In this document: piece after piece, positions 8,365-16,819 of the stretch | Position numbering within the stretch: the first letter of the stretch is position 1 | Layout of the letters: each line of letters starts with the position of its first letter | From: Asticcacaulis benevestitus DSM 16100 = ATCC BAA-896 | Lineage (GTDB): Bacteria > Pseudomonadota > Alphaproteobacteria > Caulobacterales > Caulobacteraceae | Length of the DNA: 64,000 nucleotides | Direction of reading: 5' to 3' | Assembly: GCF_000376105.1 (NCBI RefSeq) | Contig: NZ_AQWM01000019.1 | Location: 166-64,165 of the forward strand | The notes under the pieces: generated by a model | What the model saw: the letters and a program-made list of their open reading frames with translations, nothing else | Databases searched by the model: none | Told to the model about the DNA's origin: nothing | Program-made: the position numbers and the translations under genes

Positions 8365-9096
8365 CTACCAGGGCGTTGTCCCGCCCGGCTCCACGAACTG
8401 TCCGGAAACCGCATCCTCGCCAAGCAAGGCGTACTTGACGGGGAGCCTCGCGCCCTCTTCGGCGGTCATGAAACCGGTGTGCCCCGTCAAATCGGTTTTG
8501 ACATAGCCGGGGCTCACCGAGTTCACGGCGATAGATGTGCCGCGCAGTTCCGCTGCCAATTGCACCGTCAGCATATTCACCGCGGCTTTCGATGCGTTGT
8601 AGCCGATCAGCCTGGCGGAATAATAGGGTGAGTTCGGATCGCCATTGACCGTTAAGGAGCCGAGTGAACTGGACAGGTTGACGATGCGGGCGGTGGGCGC
8701 CTGCCGTAGCAGCGGCAGCATCGCTTGCGTGACCGCCAGGGTACCGATGAAATTGGTGTCGATGATCCGTCGCGCAGCCTCAGGTGACCCGGAACTCGGC
8801 GGCCCATCCTCCGCATCGACAATACCTGCGTTGTTGACGAGGATGTCGAGTCTGTTGTGTTCCGTACGAATGGTCTCGGCCGCCGCCTCGATGCTCGAAT
8901 GGTCGTTGAGATCGAGCCGGATGAACTTCGCACGGCCGCCTTCCGAAGAAAGTAGGGCGGCTGCGGCGCTTCCGCGCTCGACATCCCGAGACCCGATGAG
9001 GACCAGGACGCCGGCTCGGGCGAGTTGACGCGCGATCTCAAGGCCGATGCCTTTATTGGCGCCGGTGACAAGCGCAATAAGTGTCTCATTTGCCAT
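8365..9096 (-). CDS. short-chain dehydrogenase/reductase
   Basis: A 243-residue classical SDR. It shows the cofactor motif TGANKGIG near the N-terminus, the DLND adenine-pocket motif, NNAG, a catalytic Ser in VNLSSSLGS, and the YNASK (YxxxK) catalytic pair, followed by VNSVSPGYVKTDLTGH. It is close to plant-type carbonyl reductases of the family that reduce ketones with NADPH. It sits between the Old Yellow Enzyme and the esterase fusion on the minus strand, with 84 and 224 bases on the two sides. Confidence 0.88.
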   Translation of the reverse strand: MANETLIALVTGANKGIGLEIARQLARAGVLVLIGSRDVERGSAAAALLSSEGGRAKFIRLDLNDHSSIEAAAETIRTEHNRLDILVNNAGIVDAEDGPPSSGSPEAARRIIDTNFIGTLAVTQAMLPLLRQAPTARIVNLSSSLGSLTVNGDPNSPYYSARLIGYNASKAAVNMLTVQLAAELRGTSIAVNSVSPGYVKTDLTGHTGFMTAEEGARLPVKYALLGEDAVSGQFVEPGGTTPW

Positions 9097-9180
9097 GATG
9101 GATTGCCTTATACATTAGGGGCGGGTGATTGGGTCTGAGCTGAGATTGGAAGCGGGTGTACCGCCCCCAATCGCAGATGC

Positions 9181-10248
9181 TCAGGCTTCAGGGAGCGTGG
9201 GATAGTCGGTATAGCCTTCCGCACCGCCGCCGGCGTAAAACAGCGCTGGGCGCACGGCATTAAAGGGAGCTCCGGTCTTCAAACGCTGGATGAGGTCTGG
9301 ATTTGCAAGCGACATGCTCCCGAGCGCTTCGATGTCGGCGAGCCCGGCGGTAATGTCGGAGCCGATCTGCTCGCGCTGGCGGCCGGGACGATTGACGACC
9401 AGTACGCCGCTGAATGCCTTACGGATTTGGTCAAGAAGCGAGTCGTTGCGGACATAAAGAATGTGGAGATAGGCGAGGCCCATCTTGCTGAACTCTGCGG
9501 TAAGGTAGCGGTACAGGTCGTCGTTGTTCTGGCCTTCGGCGATGCCGCCGGTCGGAATGCCTGGTGAGAGGCGGATCGCGGTCTTTTCGGGGCCGATGGC
9601 CTCAGCTATGGCGCGCACCACGTCAATTGCGAAGCGCGCACGGTTCTCCATCGAGCCGCCATATTCGTCGTCGCGATGGTTGGCGTTCGGCGCGAGAAAC
9701 TGGTGGACCAGATATCCGTTCGCCCCATGGACCTCGACGCCATCCGCGCCTGCTTCGATCGCGCGTCTGGCCGCATTGGCGAAATCGGCGACGGTCTGCT
9801 TGACTTCGGCCGTCGTCAGAGCACGCGGTTCAGGGACGGGCTGCATGCCGTTCATCGTGAACATGTCCTCGCCGGGGGAGATGGCAGAGGGAGCAACCGG
9901 CTGGCGATGATGCGGCGTGTTATCCGGATGCGACCTGCGCCCGACATGCATGAGTTGGATGAACAGGCGCCCACCCGCAGTGTGCGTGGCGTCGATAACC
10001 TTGCGCCAACCCTCGACGTGCGCGTCGGTATAGACACCGGGCGTGGCCAGATACCCCTGGCCGTCGTCGGACGGCTGGGTGCCCTCAGTGATCAGAAGGG
10101 CCATCGTGGCGCGCTGGGCGTAGTATGTCGGCGCGAGGTCGCCGGGCGTACCGTCGGGCTTCGCACGGCTGCGGGTCATAGGGGCCATGGCCAGGCGATG
10201 CGGCAGTTGCATGCCGCCGACTTTGATTGGGGACCAGACATCGGTCAT
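9181..10248 (-). CDS. Old Yellow Enzyme family NADH:flavin oxidoreductase
   Basis: A 355-residue FMN enzyme of the OYE/NemA class that reduces activated C=C bonds or nitro groups. Visible motifs are MAPMTRSRA at the first barrel strand, LITEGTQPSDDGQGY, the substrate/hydride region VEVHGANGYLVHQFLAP, and the DEYGGSMENRARF signature. The start at 10248 is chosen because AGGAG lies at 10256-10260; an in-frame ATG 19 codons upstream adds an atypical tail. It is followed by an SDR and preceded by an AtaL-like gene with a 43-base gap, so these are likely cotranscribed. Confidence 0.9.
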   Translation of the reverse strand: MTDVWSPIKVGGMQLPHRLAMAPMTRSRAKPDGTPGDLAPTYYAQRATMALLITEGTQPSDDGQGYLATPGVYTDAHVEGWRKVIDATHTAGGRLFIQLMHVGRRSHPDNTPHHRQPVAPSAISPGEDMFTMNGMQPVPEPRALTTAEVKQTVADFANAARRAIEAGADGVEVHGANGYLVHQFLAPNANHRDDEYGGSMENRARFAIDVVRAIAEAIGPEKTAIRLSPGIPTGGIAEGQNNDDLYRYLTAEFSKMGLAYLHILYVRNDSLLDQIRKAFSGVLVVNRPGRQREQIGSDITAGLADIEALGSMSLANPDLIQRLKTGAPFNAVRPALFYAGGGAEGYTDYPTLPEA

Positions 10249-10291
10249 TGCGTGTCTCCTTGGAAATAGATTTGAGGGAAAGACTGCACGT

Positions 10292-10765
10292 TCAGAGCGT
10301 GCCATCGGCCAGCAACTCGCGGGTACGTTTCAACGTAGACAACAGAGCCGCCTTGTAGCCGTTGCCACTATCGAACTGCGTCTGTTCGGCCTGCTCTTCC
10401 GGTCCGTTCGGCGCCTTGTCGCGGAGGCCCAGATAGCAGTAGAACTTGAGCTGAAGCTCTCCGGCTGCGTCCTCGAACAGTTCATTGATGATAGCGCCCT
10501 CGCGCGGACCGGTTGCCTGAAAAAAGGTGACCTTGCGTTGAGGTTCGAGGGTGATGATTTCGCGCAGATCCGCGCGGGCGATGGTGGCTTCACGCACGAA
10601 GTGGGTGGCGCTCTCCTCGACGACGTCGCAACGGGTACAAAGGCCAGCCGGGAGAAAGAGGCGCGCATCGCGCGCCTTCAATTCCAGGCCTTTCCAGACC
10701 TGCTCGCGAGTAAGCCTGGTTTCACCAGCAGGGTTTACCGGCACAGTGGCTGTTGAATAGATCAT
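10292..10765 (-). CDS. SRPBCC/AtaL-like (DUF1857) protein
   Basis: A 157-residue protein matching the AtaL-like/DUF1857 branch of the START/SRPBCC superfamily: LTREQVWKGLELKARDARLFLP, then the strand ITLEPQRKVTFFQ and the helix GYKAALLSTLKRTRELLADGTL at the end. Such proteins form a hydrophobic cavity and have been linked to polyketide or antibiotic biosynthesis and to general ligand binding. Here it lies in a row of redox genes between an NmrA-like gene and an Old Yellow Enzyme. The ligand is unknown. Confidence 0.7.
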   Translation of the reverse strand: MIYSTATVPVNPAGETRLTREQVWKGLELKARDARLFLPAGLCTRCDVVEESATHFVREATIARADLREIITLEPQRKVTFFQATGPREGAIINELFEDAAGELQLKFYCYLGLRDKAPNGPEEQAEQTQFDSGNGYKAALLSTLKRTRELLADGTL

Positions 10766-10802
10766 GGTGGAAGTCCTTATGATTGGGGTGAATGAAGCGG
10801 TC

Positions 10803-11672
10803 TCAAGCCACAGCGGTGATTTCAGTCGCGAAGTCGCGGTAGGTGTGCAAGGGGCGGCCCAGGATCCGGGTCAGTCGCTCGACGTCGCCACGCTCGGGGA
10901 TCATGCCGTCGCTGACATAGCGCTCTGCCATCAGGCGCATCTCGTAGGCCGTCCATTTCGGCATGAAGCTGGCCATGTTCTGCTCGAAGCCACTGGGATC
11001 GTCGCCGCCATAGACAATCGGGCGACCGAGAATGTCCGACCAGATCGTGGCGACCTGCAGACCAGTCAGGGTATCGGGGCCAACCACGTTGATGGTCTCG
11101 ATCGGCAGCTTGCCGGGGGCCTTCTCGCGGCGAATAAGTTCGATGGCGGCGATTTCTGCGATGTCGCGTGCGTCGACCATGGCGACGCCTTTGCTGCCGA
11201 TTGGCATCGGATAGACGCCGTAATTGACGATCACATCCTTGATCATCAGTTCGTTGTCGATAAAATAGGTCGGACGCAGGATGGTGGCGCTGAAGCCCAT
11301 CTGTTCCAGCATGCGTTCGGCGCCGAACTTCACCGCGAAATGCGGCACGTTCACCGCGCGATCGGCCTCAAACACCGAGAGATAGACGACGCGCTCGACA
11401 CCCGCCTCGCGGGCGATGTTCAGTGTGATTATCGCCTGGGCGAATTCATCACCGGTGACCGCGTTGAGCAGGAAGAGCGTCGTGACGCCCTTGAATGCAG
11501 CGCGCAGGGCGTCGATATCAAGCATATCGCCTTGCGCAACTTCGACGCCGGCTGGAAATTGTACTTTCAAAGGATCGCGGGTGAGCACGCGGACCTGGGC
11601 GCCGCGCTGGACGAGTTGGTTGACGACATGGCGGCCGACGCGGCCTGTGGAACCAGTAACGAGGATAGTCAT
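10803..11672 (-). CDS. NmrA-family NAD(P)-binding protein
   Basis: A 289-residue atypical SDR. The N-terminal Rossmann motif GSTGRVGRHVV begins at residue 7, followed by RVLTRDP (phosphate-binding) and QGDMLDIDALRAAFKGV. The catalytic YxxxK pair is not evident, as is normal in NmrA/HSCARG-like redox sensors and in QOR2-like quinone reductases. It is the first gene of the minus-strand redox array and faces a divergent LysR gene across a 105-base promoter region, the classic arrangement for LysR control. Confidence 0.8.
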   Translation of the reverse strand: MTILVTGSTGRVGRHVVNQLVQRGAQVRVLTRDPLKVQFPAGVEVAQGDMLDIDALRAAFKGVTTLFLLNAVTGDEFAQAIITLNIAREAGVERVVYLSVFEADRAVNVPHFAVKFGAERMLEQMGFSATILRPTYFIDNELMIKDVIVNYGVYPMPIGSKGVAMVDARDIAEIAAIELIRREKAPGKLPIETINVVGPDTLTGLQVATIWSDILGRPIVYGGDDPSGFEQNMASFMPKWTAYEMRLMAERYVSDGMIPERGDVERLTRILGRPLHTYRDFATEITAVA

Positions 11673-11730
11673 GAAGATTACTCCAGATAGGGGGTTGGTT
11701 GACGTCGTCCAAAATAACGATCCACAAAAA

Positions 11731-11751
11731 TATCGATAGCCGCTATATATG
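11731..11751. promoter_or_regulatory. LysR-type operator between divergent genes
   Basis: ATAGC (11736-11740) and GCTAT (11742-11746) form an inverted repeat centred on 11741 inside an AT-rich 21-base stretch, between the NmrA-like gene and the LysR gene. LysR proteins typically bind such dyads (T-N11-A) in shared promoter regions. Binding is inferred. Confidence 0.4.
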
Positions 11752-11777
11752 GACGCATCGTCTCACAGGTGGAACAC

Positions 11778-12668
11778 ATGGATCTTCTCGCGCTTACCGA
11801 TTTCAACCTGGTTGCCCGCCACGGCGGGTTCGGAAAGGCTGCGCGCGCAGCTGGACGGCCGAAAGCCACTCTGTCTCGCCGCGTTGCGGAGTTGGAAGCA
11901 AGCCTCGATGTGCGCCTGTTCGAGCGGGGCGCGCGAATTTTGAAACTCACCGAAGAAGGGCGAGCGCTGTTTGAGCGGACCAGTCAATTGCTGACAGAGC
12001 TTGACGAGACTGCGACCGCGATCGCTTCGGGCGGACACAATCCTCGTGGCCGCTTGAGGATCAGCGCGCCATTGCTTTTTTCTCAGATCGCGATGGGGAA
12101 GCTCGCGGCGGGCTTTGCCCTTAAATATCCGGACGTCCGGCTCGAGGTCACCGTTGAAGACCGGGCCGTCGACATGATCGAAGAGGCCTACGATCTGGTG
12201 ATCCGCGTCAATCCCGAGCCGGATGTGAACCTTGTCGGTCGCGCCTTCCTTCACGACCGGCTGATAGTCGTCGCGAGTCCTGTCATGGTCCGGCCGCCAG
12301 ATGATACCCTTGTGCCCGTCGTGGTCCGCGGAATGATCGGCCGGAGCGAAACATGGGAGGTGACGACATCGTCGGGCGCATCGAAATTGCCTGTCAATCC
12401 CGTGCTGGGCCTGTCGTCGCTTGTCATGGTTCGTGATGCCGTGAGGACGGGCATCGGGGCGGCCCGCCTGCCCCTGTCGCTGGCTATTTCTGATCTGGCC
12501 TCTGGAAAGCTTGTGCATTGGGGAGACGTAGAGGGGCCGGACACCGCGATCTGGGCGCTCTATCCGACACGTCGGCTGCTTAGCGCTCGGGTGTCGGCAT
12601 TCCTTGAGTATCTCAAGGATGCCTTTCCGAAAGGCGCGCCCGAGGAACTCGCCGCCTATATTGGATAG
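11778..12668 (+). CDS. LysR-family transcriptional regulator
   Basis: A 296-residue LysR regulator. The winged helix (residues 1-60) contains FNLVARHGGFGKAARAAGRPKATLSRRVAELEASLDVRLFERG, and the C-terminal periplasmic-binding-protein-like effector domain follows a GRLRISAPLLF linker typical of the CrgA/DsdC-like group that controls oxidoreductase genes. ATG 11778 is preferred over the GTG at 11769 because AGGTGG at 11766-11771 is correctly spaced for it. It is divergent from the minus-strand redox array and most likely regulates it. Confidence 0.9.
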   Translation: MDLLALTDFNLVARHGGFGKAARAAGRPKATLSRRVAELEASLDVRLFERGARILKLTEEGRALFERTSQLLTELDETATAIASGGHNPRGRLRISAPLLFSQIAMGKLAAGFALKYPDVRLEVTVEDRAVDMIEEAYDLVIRVNPEPDVNLVGRAFLHDRLIVVASPVMVRPPDDTLVPVVVRGMIGRSETWEVTTSSGASKLPVNPVLGLSSLVMVRDAVRTGIGAARLPLSLAISDLASGKLVHWGDVEGPDTAIWALYPTRRLLSARVSAFLEYLKDAFPKGAPEELAAYIG

Positions 12669-12765
12669 CAACGCAACGGCGGGATTTACATTACGCGGTA
12701 TGGCCATTGAACGAGCCTACCGGCGAAAAATCACCGTGGACAGGCGTCAACTTTAGAATAGACTG

Positions 12766-12788
12766 TCGCAAATCGGGGACAATAGCGA
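12766..12788. promoter_or_regulatory. possible autoregulatory site of the second LysR gene
   Basis: TCGC (12766-12769) and GCGA (12785-12788) flank GGGACAAT (12776-12783), just 3 bases before the LysR start codon. The same GGGACAAT-(G)AGCG core appears upstream of the esterase fusion gene. Short and speculative. Confidence 0.25.
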
Positions 12789-12791
12789 ACG

Positions 12792-13703
12792 ATGATCGAC
12801 GTCGATGACATGCGTGCATTTCAGCAAGTTGCGCTCTTGCTGAGTTTTTCCGCGGCTGGACGAGCATTGTCGGTGCGTAAATCGGCCGTCAGCCGTTCAG
12901 TCCTGCGCCTTGAAGAGATGTTGAAAGTCAGACTGTTTGAGCGCACGACCCGCGAGGTCGCATTGACCGAAGCTGGCAAGGTTTTACTCGTTCGTTTTGA
13001 CGAGATCGTCGCACGTATCGATGAGACAGTGGAGGTTGCCGCGGGGCTAGCTTCACGTCCCGCGGGCCGGCTCAAGGTCACTGCCGGCATTGGTTTCGGC
13101 ATCGAGGTGCTCACAGAATTTCTGCCAGCTTTCTCGCTCGCCTATCCAGACATCGAAATCAATTTGGACCTAACCAGCCGTACGGTTGACTTGGTTGCGG
13201 AGCAAGTCGACATCGCCTTCAGGATGGGCCCCTTGGCTGATTCCAGCCTGATCGCCGTACGGCTTGGAGCCATTGGTTGTCAACTCTGCGCAGCGCCGTC
13301 TTACCTTGAACGACGCGGCTGGCCAAAAACGCCAGAGGATCTGAGGGGGCACAATCTGCTTGCGATCCCGCGCAGTGACAACCTGCCTCGGCGATTGTGT
13401 TTGCGCGATAGCGAAGGGCGATCAAGGGAATTCGAGGCTTCGATCCGGTTGGGGGCGAACGACCCTCACGCGCTTCATCGAATGGCTCTCAATGGAGCTG
13501 GAATTGCGACAACAGCAAATTATGTGGCGCTGCCAGAGATTGAGCGGGGCAAGCTTGTACGTCTGCTGCCGGAGTGGTCTGTGCCGTCAGTTGACGTGAG
13601 CCTGATTATGCCACCTGGTCGGGCGCGAAGCCCGGTAGTTCGTGCCTTTGTCGACTTTGTACGCCGCGAGGTAGGTGGGAACCGACGCTGGTTTGACAGC
13701 TGA
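12792..13703 (+). CDS. LysR-family transcriptional regulator
   Basis: A 303-residue LysR protein. The helix-turn-helix is in residues 1-62 (FQQVALLLSFSAAGRALSVRKSAVSRSVLRLEEMLKVRLFERTTR), followed by GRLKVTAGIGFGIEVL and an effector-binding domain with the common IDIAFRMGPLADSSLIAVRLG segment. It follows the first LysR gene in the same direction with a 123-base gap, and no divergent partner lies next to it. Its target could be the esterase fusion gene, whose upstream region shares a short motif with this gene's own promoter. Confidence 0.88.
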   Translation: MIDVDDMRAFQQVALLLSFSAAGRALSVRKSAVSRSVLRLEEMLKVRLFERTTREVALTEAGKVLLVRFDEIVARIDETVEVAAGLASRPAGRLKVTAGIGFGIEVLTEFLPAFSLAYPDIEINLDLTSRTVDLVAEQVDIAFRMGPLADSSLIAVRLGAIGCQLCAAPSYLERRGWPKTPEDLRGHNLLAIPRSDNLPRRLCLRDSEGRSREFEASIRLGANDPHALHRMALNGAGIATTANYVALPEIERGKLVRLLPEWSVPSVDVSLIMPPGRARSPVVRAFVDFVRREVGGNRRWFDS

Positions 13704-14275
13704 GCAAGACCTCGCCATACCCGCCGATCCCGGACATGGGCGCGGTCAACGCGTGAGTTGTCGGCGCACAGCGGGGCAAACGACATTGACCGGTTCTTTG
13801 ATCCATCGTGAGGGGGGGCGCAGCAATTCATTGGTGTTCGCTTCAGGGCAATCTTGCTGAGGGGCGTGACGCGTTTTGAGGATCATGAAATCACCGGAAC
13901 AAACATTGGGGATCATTAAATCCATTTGACGATCCACAACGGCTCTTGCGTTATATTGGTGATCCACAAATCAAAATTGCGAACCCATTCCCTAGGGGGG
14001 CTTTCACCTGCGGGTGCATCGCATCCTGTGCGATAGTGCCATGACCGCCGAAATCGTCAATGATCGGCCAGGTGAGATTTCGGCATTCAATCCCGCAGGA
14101 TAGAGGTCGTCAGCATGCATCCAGTTCGGCGGGTGTAAAGCGAAATGTGTAATATATTAGTCATTTTAATGGCTTTTGCACGCATTGCCTAATAAATTTG
14201 ACATTTCCGAAATGCCTTATGTGTTAGGCGCAGCGTGAATATACCTCTTTCATGCCTAATATATTGGACACTATC
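13704..14275. other. intergenic region before hipBA
   Basis: No gene is supported. Direct repeats of GGATCAT-AAATC type occur at about 13878-13922, followed by two GATCCACAA copies near 13933 and 13962. A perfect 9-base inverted repeat GCCGAAATC (14047-14055) / GATTTCGGC (14076-14084) encloses a 20-base loop. The final 130 bases are AT-rich and carry the HipB operator candidates listed separately. Confidence 0.45.
14150..14267. promoter_or_regulatory. HipB operator cluster
   Basis: TAATATATTA at 14150-14159, GCCTAA at 14187-14192, its inverse TTAGGC at 14224-14229 and GCCTAATATATTGG at 14254-14267 lie in front of the hipB start. Multiple palindromic half-sites are normal for autoregulated hipBA operons. 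The last site overlaps an ATG at 14252, which argues for the start at 14276. Confidence 0.5.
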
Positions 14276-14527
14276 ATGGACCTCGAAACGATCGGCAAGA
14301 AAATAGCCGAGCGGCGGCGGCAGGACGACCTGACGCAGACGCAATTGGCCAATCGTGCCCGTGTCAGCCGCGCTACCATCACTGCACTCGAGACGGGGGT
14401 ACAGAGAGAACTGGGGTTCAACAAAATTATGTGCATTTTGGCGGTGCTGAAACTCGACCTCCATCTTACCGAAGAGAACGCTGGGCGGCCAACCTTGGAA
14501 GACCTGCAGCGGGAGGGCGGGCAATGA
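14276..14527 (+). CDS. hipB: HipB-like antitoxin, XRE-type DNA-binding protein
   Basis: An 83-residue XRE helix-turn-helix protein (KKIAERRRQDDLTQTQLANRARVSRATITALETG), the usual size of HipB antitoxins. It should neutralise HipA and repress the operon. Its stop codon overlaps the ATG at 14524 of the original hipA frame (ATGA), showing that the two genes were translationally coupled. An ATG at 14252 would add 8 residues but overlaps a putative operator. Confidence 0.8.
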   Translation: MDLETIGKKIAERRRQDDLTQTQLANRARVSRATITALETGVQRELGFNKIMCILAVLKLDLHLTEENAGRPTLEDLQREGGQ

Positions 14528-15712
14528 TCCGTGTCTGGAGCGATGCGCTGAATGCAGGATTGTTGGATCGGCATGGCGCCGACGGCGCCGCCTTTGACCA
14601 TGCCGGTCCGGCTGGCCAGTTGGGATCAAAGATTCGGCATTCACCCGATTTTCGAGATGAACCTGCCCGAAGGGTATCTAAGGGAAAAGCTACGCCTCGC
14701 TTTTGCCAAGGCTACAGGCACATTCGACAGCCTGGATCTCCTGGCCATCGTCGGCCGCTCTCAGATCGGTCGGTTGAGATACACAGCGCCGGATGAGGCC
14801 CTCGACAGTCAAGTTCCTTTCCAATCCGTCGATGAGGTGCTGAAGCGTCGGCGCGATGGTGAATTATTCGACTACATGATGGACCGGTTCGCAGCCTATT
14901 CAGGAATCGCCGGCGTTCAGCCCAAGGTCATGATCCGCGATGAGAAGGCAGCGGCAGTTCTGGACGGATACAGGTCGCAGAGCGTCCAAGGCGCGACTCA
15001 TATCGTGAAATTCTGGGATCCAAATGAATACCCGCACCTGGCGGCAAACGAATATTTCTGTCTGCTTGCGGCTGAAAAAGCAGGTTTGACGGTGCCCCGC
15101 CGCCGTCTCTCCGAAGATGCGTCGGCCTTAGTCGTGGATCGCTTCGATCTGCGCACGGATGGTACCTATATGGGCATAGAAGACTTTTGCGTCCTGAACG
15201 GTAAGGGAACCGAGAAAAAATATGAAGGCGGCTACGAAACGGCGATCTTCAAGCGAATCAAGGAGTTCATTCCCGCGGAAGCACAGCGCGCCGAACTTGA
15301 AAAGTTGTTCATCCTGTTCGTTCTCAATGCTGTAGTACGCAATGGTGATGCACATCTGAAGAACTTCGCCTTGATCTATGACGAGGTCGATGGGAAGGCG
15401 CGGTTGGCGGACGTCTATGACATCGTGACGACTACGGTCTATATGCCGAAGGACGTCATGGCTTTAACATTGGACGGTACGCCGAAATGGCCGGATTTGA
15501 AGCAATTGACTAAACTCGGGACGCTGCGCTGCGGACTATCGCCGAAGGAAGTCATGATGATTATGGGTCGCGTGGGAACCGCAGTGTCTGAAGCGCGCAT
15601 AGAATTGCAGGCTTACGCCAAATACGATCCGAGTTTTAAGGATGTGGCGTCTGCCATGGCGGCGCAGTGGGAGATCGGCATGCGCCATTCGCTGGAAGCC
15701 GATGCACGATAA
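14524..15712 (+). pseudogene. hipA: HipA-like kinase toxin gene with N-terminal frameshift
   Basis: The frame that starts at the coupled ATG (14524) reads MIRVWSDALNAGLLDRHGA, a proper HipA N-terminus, but runs out of frame after about residue 24. The rest of HipA continues in the +1 frame from about 14597 (TMPVRLASWDQRFGIHPIFE) to 15712. The kinase core is complete: FSQPK-like GVQPKVMI, the catalytic NGDAHLKNFAL and the metal-binding YDIVTT. About 15-20 residues that family members have between the two parts seem missing, in a GC-rich repeat (ggcgccgacggcgccgcc), which suggests a small deletion. Translation could restart at ATG 14552 or 14600 but no ribosome binding site is seen. Toxin activity is therefore doubtful. 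Confidence 0.65.
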
Positions 15713-15768
15713 TGCCGGTTTGGAGATGGTGCTAATCGCTATGCGGCAATCCCTCGTGCCCTTGAGAT

Positions 15769-15807
15769 GTATACCTCTGTCTCCGTCACTCCGTGACCTC
15801 GGTATAC
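15769..15807. repeat. hairpin between convergent hipA and araC genes
   Basis: GTATACC (15769-15775) pairs with GGTATAC (15801-15807), and an inner GTCAC/GTGAC stem with a TCC loop lies within. There is no T-tract, so it could be a bidirectional transcription barrier or an mRNA 3'-end stabiliser. Confidence 0.45.
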
Positions 15808-15810
15808 CGC

Positions 15811-16686
15811 TTAGCCTTTTCGCAATCGCGCCACATCTTTCAGAGGCGGCAGACCAAAATGTCGTGCGTACTCGCGGCTGAACTGCGTATGGCTTTCATA
15901 GCCCACATCGAGTGCTACCGAGGTAGCGGTGCCCTCTCCAGCTATCAAAAGTGACCGCGCGTGTAGCAGACGGATGCGTTTTTGATATTGAAGGGGGCTT
16001 AGGGCCGTCACGGCCTTAAAGTGCCGATGGAAGGCTGAAACGCTCAGTGAGGCCATATCGGCCAATGCTTCGACCCGAAGCGTCGATGCGAAATTTTTGC
16101 GAATCCATTGAATGACAGTGGCAATGCGCGCGACCGCCGTATCTGGTGTTGATATGTCGCGAAGCATCCACCCCAAAGGACCTTGCAGGACGCGGAACAG
16201 GATTTCACGCTCATATGCAGGCGCAAGGGCCGCAATTTCGTCTGGTTTGGCCATCAGGCGCAACATCCGGAGCCACGCATCGAGCAAGTCCGGTGTAACA
16301 GACGCAACCGAAAAGGCCGAACTGTAGAGACCGCCTCCGACAGGTTTAGGCAGTTCGGCTAACAGGTTCGCAATTATGGACGCGTCGAGTGTCAGGCTGA
16401 TGGCAAGATAAGGGCTGCCATCTGCCGCCGGGTGAACGGAACCGACGGCCGGCAAATCTACGGACATAACGAAGTAGGTCGCAGGATCGTAACACAAGGT
16501 GCGGTCGCCGACGGTCATGGTCTTTGAACCCGTCAGTATCAGGTTGATCATGGGTTCATATACGGCTGCCAGGTTGTGCTCAGGAATTTCGCCTTGCACC
16601 ATGGCGACGCGGGGTATCCCCGTTTCGGTGCGTCGGTTTTCCGCGTGGCTGACCAGTGCCCTCAGTTCTTCCAGTTTTTGTAACAT
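15811..16686 (-). CDS. AraC-family transcriptional regulator (AraC_N type)
   Basis: A 291-residue regulator. The N-terminal half is the cupin-like AraC_N domain (VAMVQGEIPEHNLAAVYEPMINLILTGSKTMTVGDR), and the C-terminal 100 residues are the AraC double HTH (RVEALADMASLSVSAFHRHFKAVTALSPLQYQKRIRLLHARSLL, then ATSVALDVGYESHTQFSREYARHFG). ATG 16686 gives the usual family length; the longer frame from 16785 adds an unrelated hydrophobic leader. It is divergent from an SDR-VOC-NTF2 operon (134-base gap) and very likely controls it, as seen in many proteobacteria. Confidence 0.88.
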   Translation of the reverse strand: MLQKLEELRALVSHAENRRTETGIPRVAMVQGEIPEHNLAAVYEPMINLILTGSKTMTVGDRTLCYDPATYFVMSVDLPAVGSVHPAADGSPYLAISLTLDASIIANLLAELPKPVGGGLYSSAFSVASVTPDLLDAWLRMLRLMAKPDEIAALAPAYEREILFRVLQGPLGWMLRDISTPDTAVARIATVIQWIRKNFASTLRVEALADMASLSVSAFHRHFKAVTALSPLQYQKRIRLLHARSLLIAGEGTATSVALDVGYESHTQFSREYARHFGLPPLKDVARLRKG

Positions 16687-16819
16687 GATCGATCTGTGGC
16701 ACGTCCGTTTGCCGCCAACAACAAGAAAGCAGAAATAGGCAAAAATCAAATAGGATCGTATGAGCGGGAGCGTTCGAGATGGCATATTCCTCTGTCATCG
16801 ACAATCAAAGATGATCACA

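Noticed and set aside
10764-11690. 308-codon plus-strand frame opposite the NmrA-like gene
   Set aside because: Shadow frame: composition rich in His/Asp/Arg as expected from antisense of GC-rich coding DNA, and the minus strand holds a complete NmrA-like protein.
11763-12707. 314-codon minus-strand frame covering the LysR gene
   Set aside because: It is the shadow of a clear LysR gene in a GC-rich sequence; its translation shows no domain.
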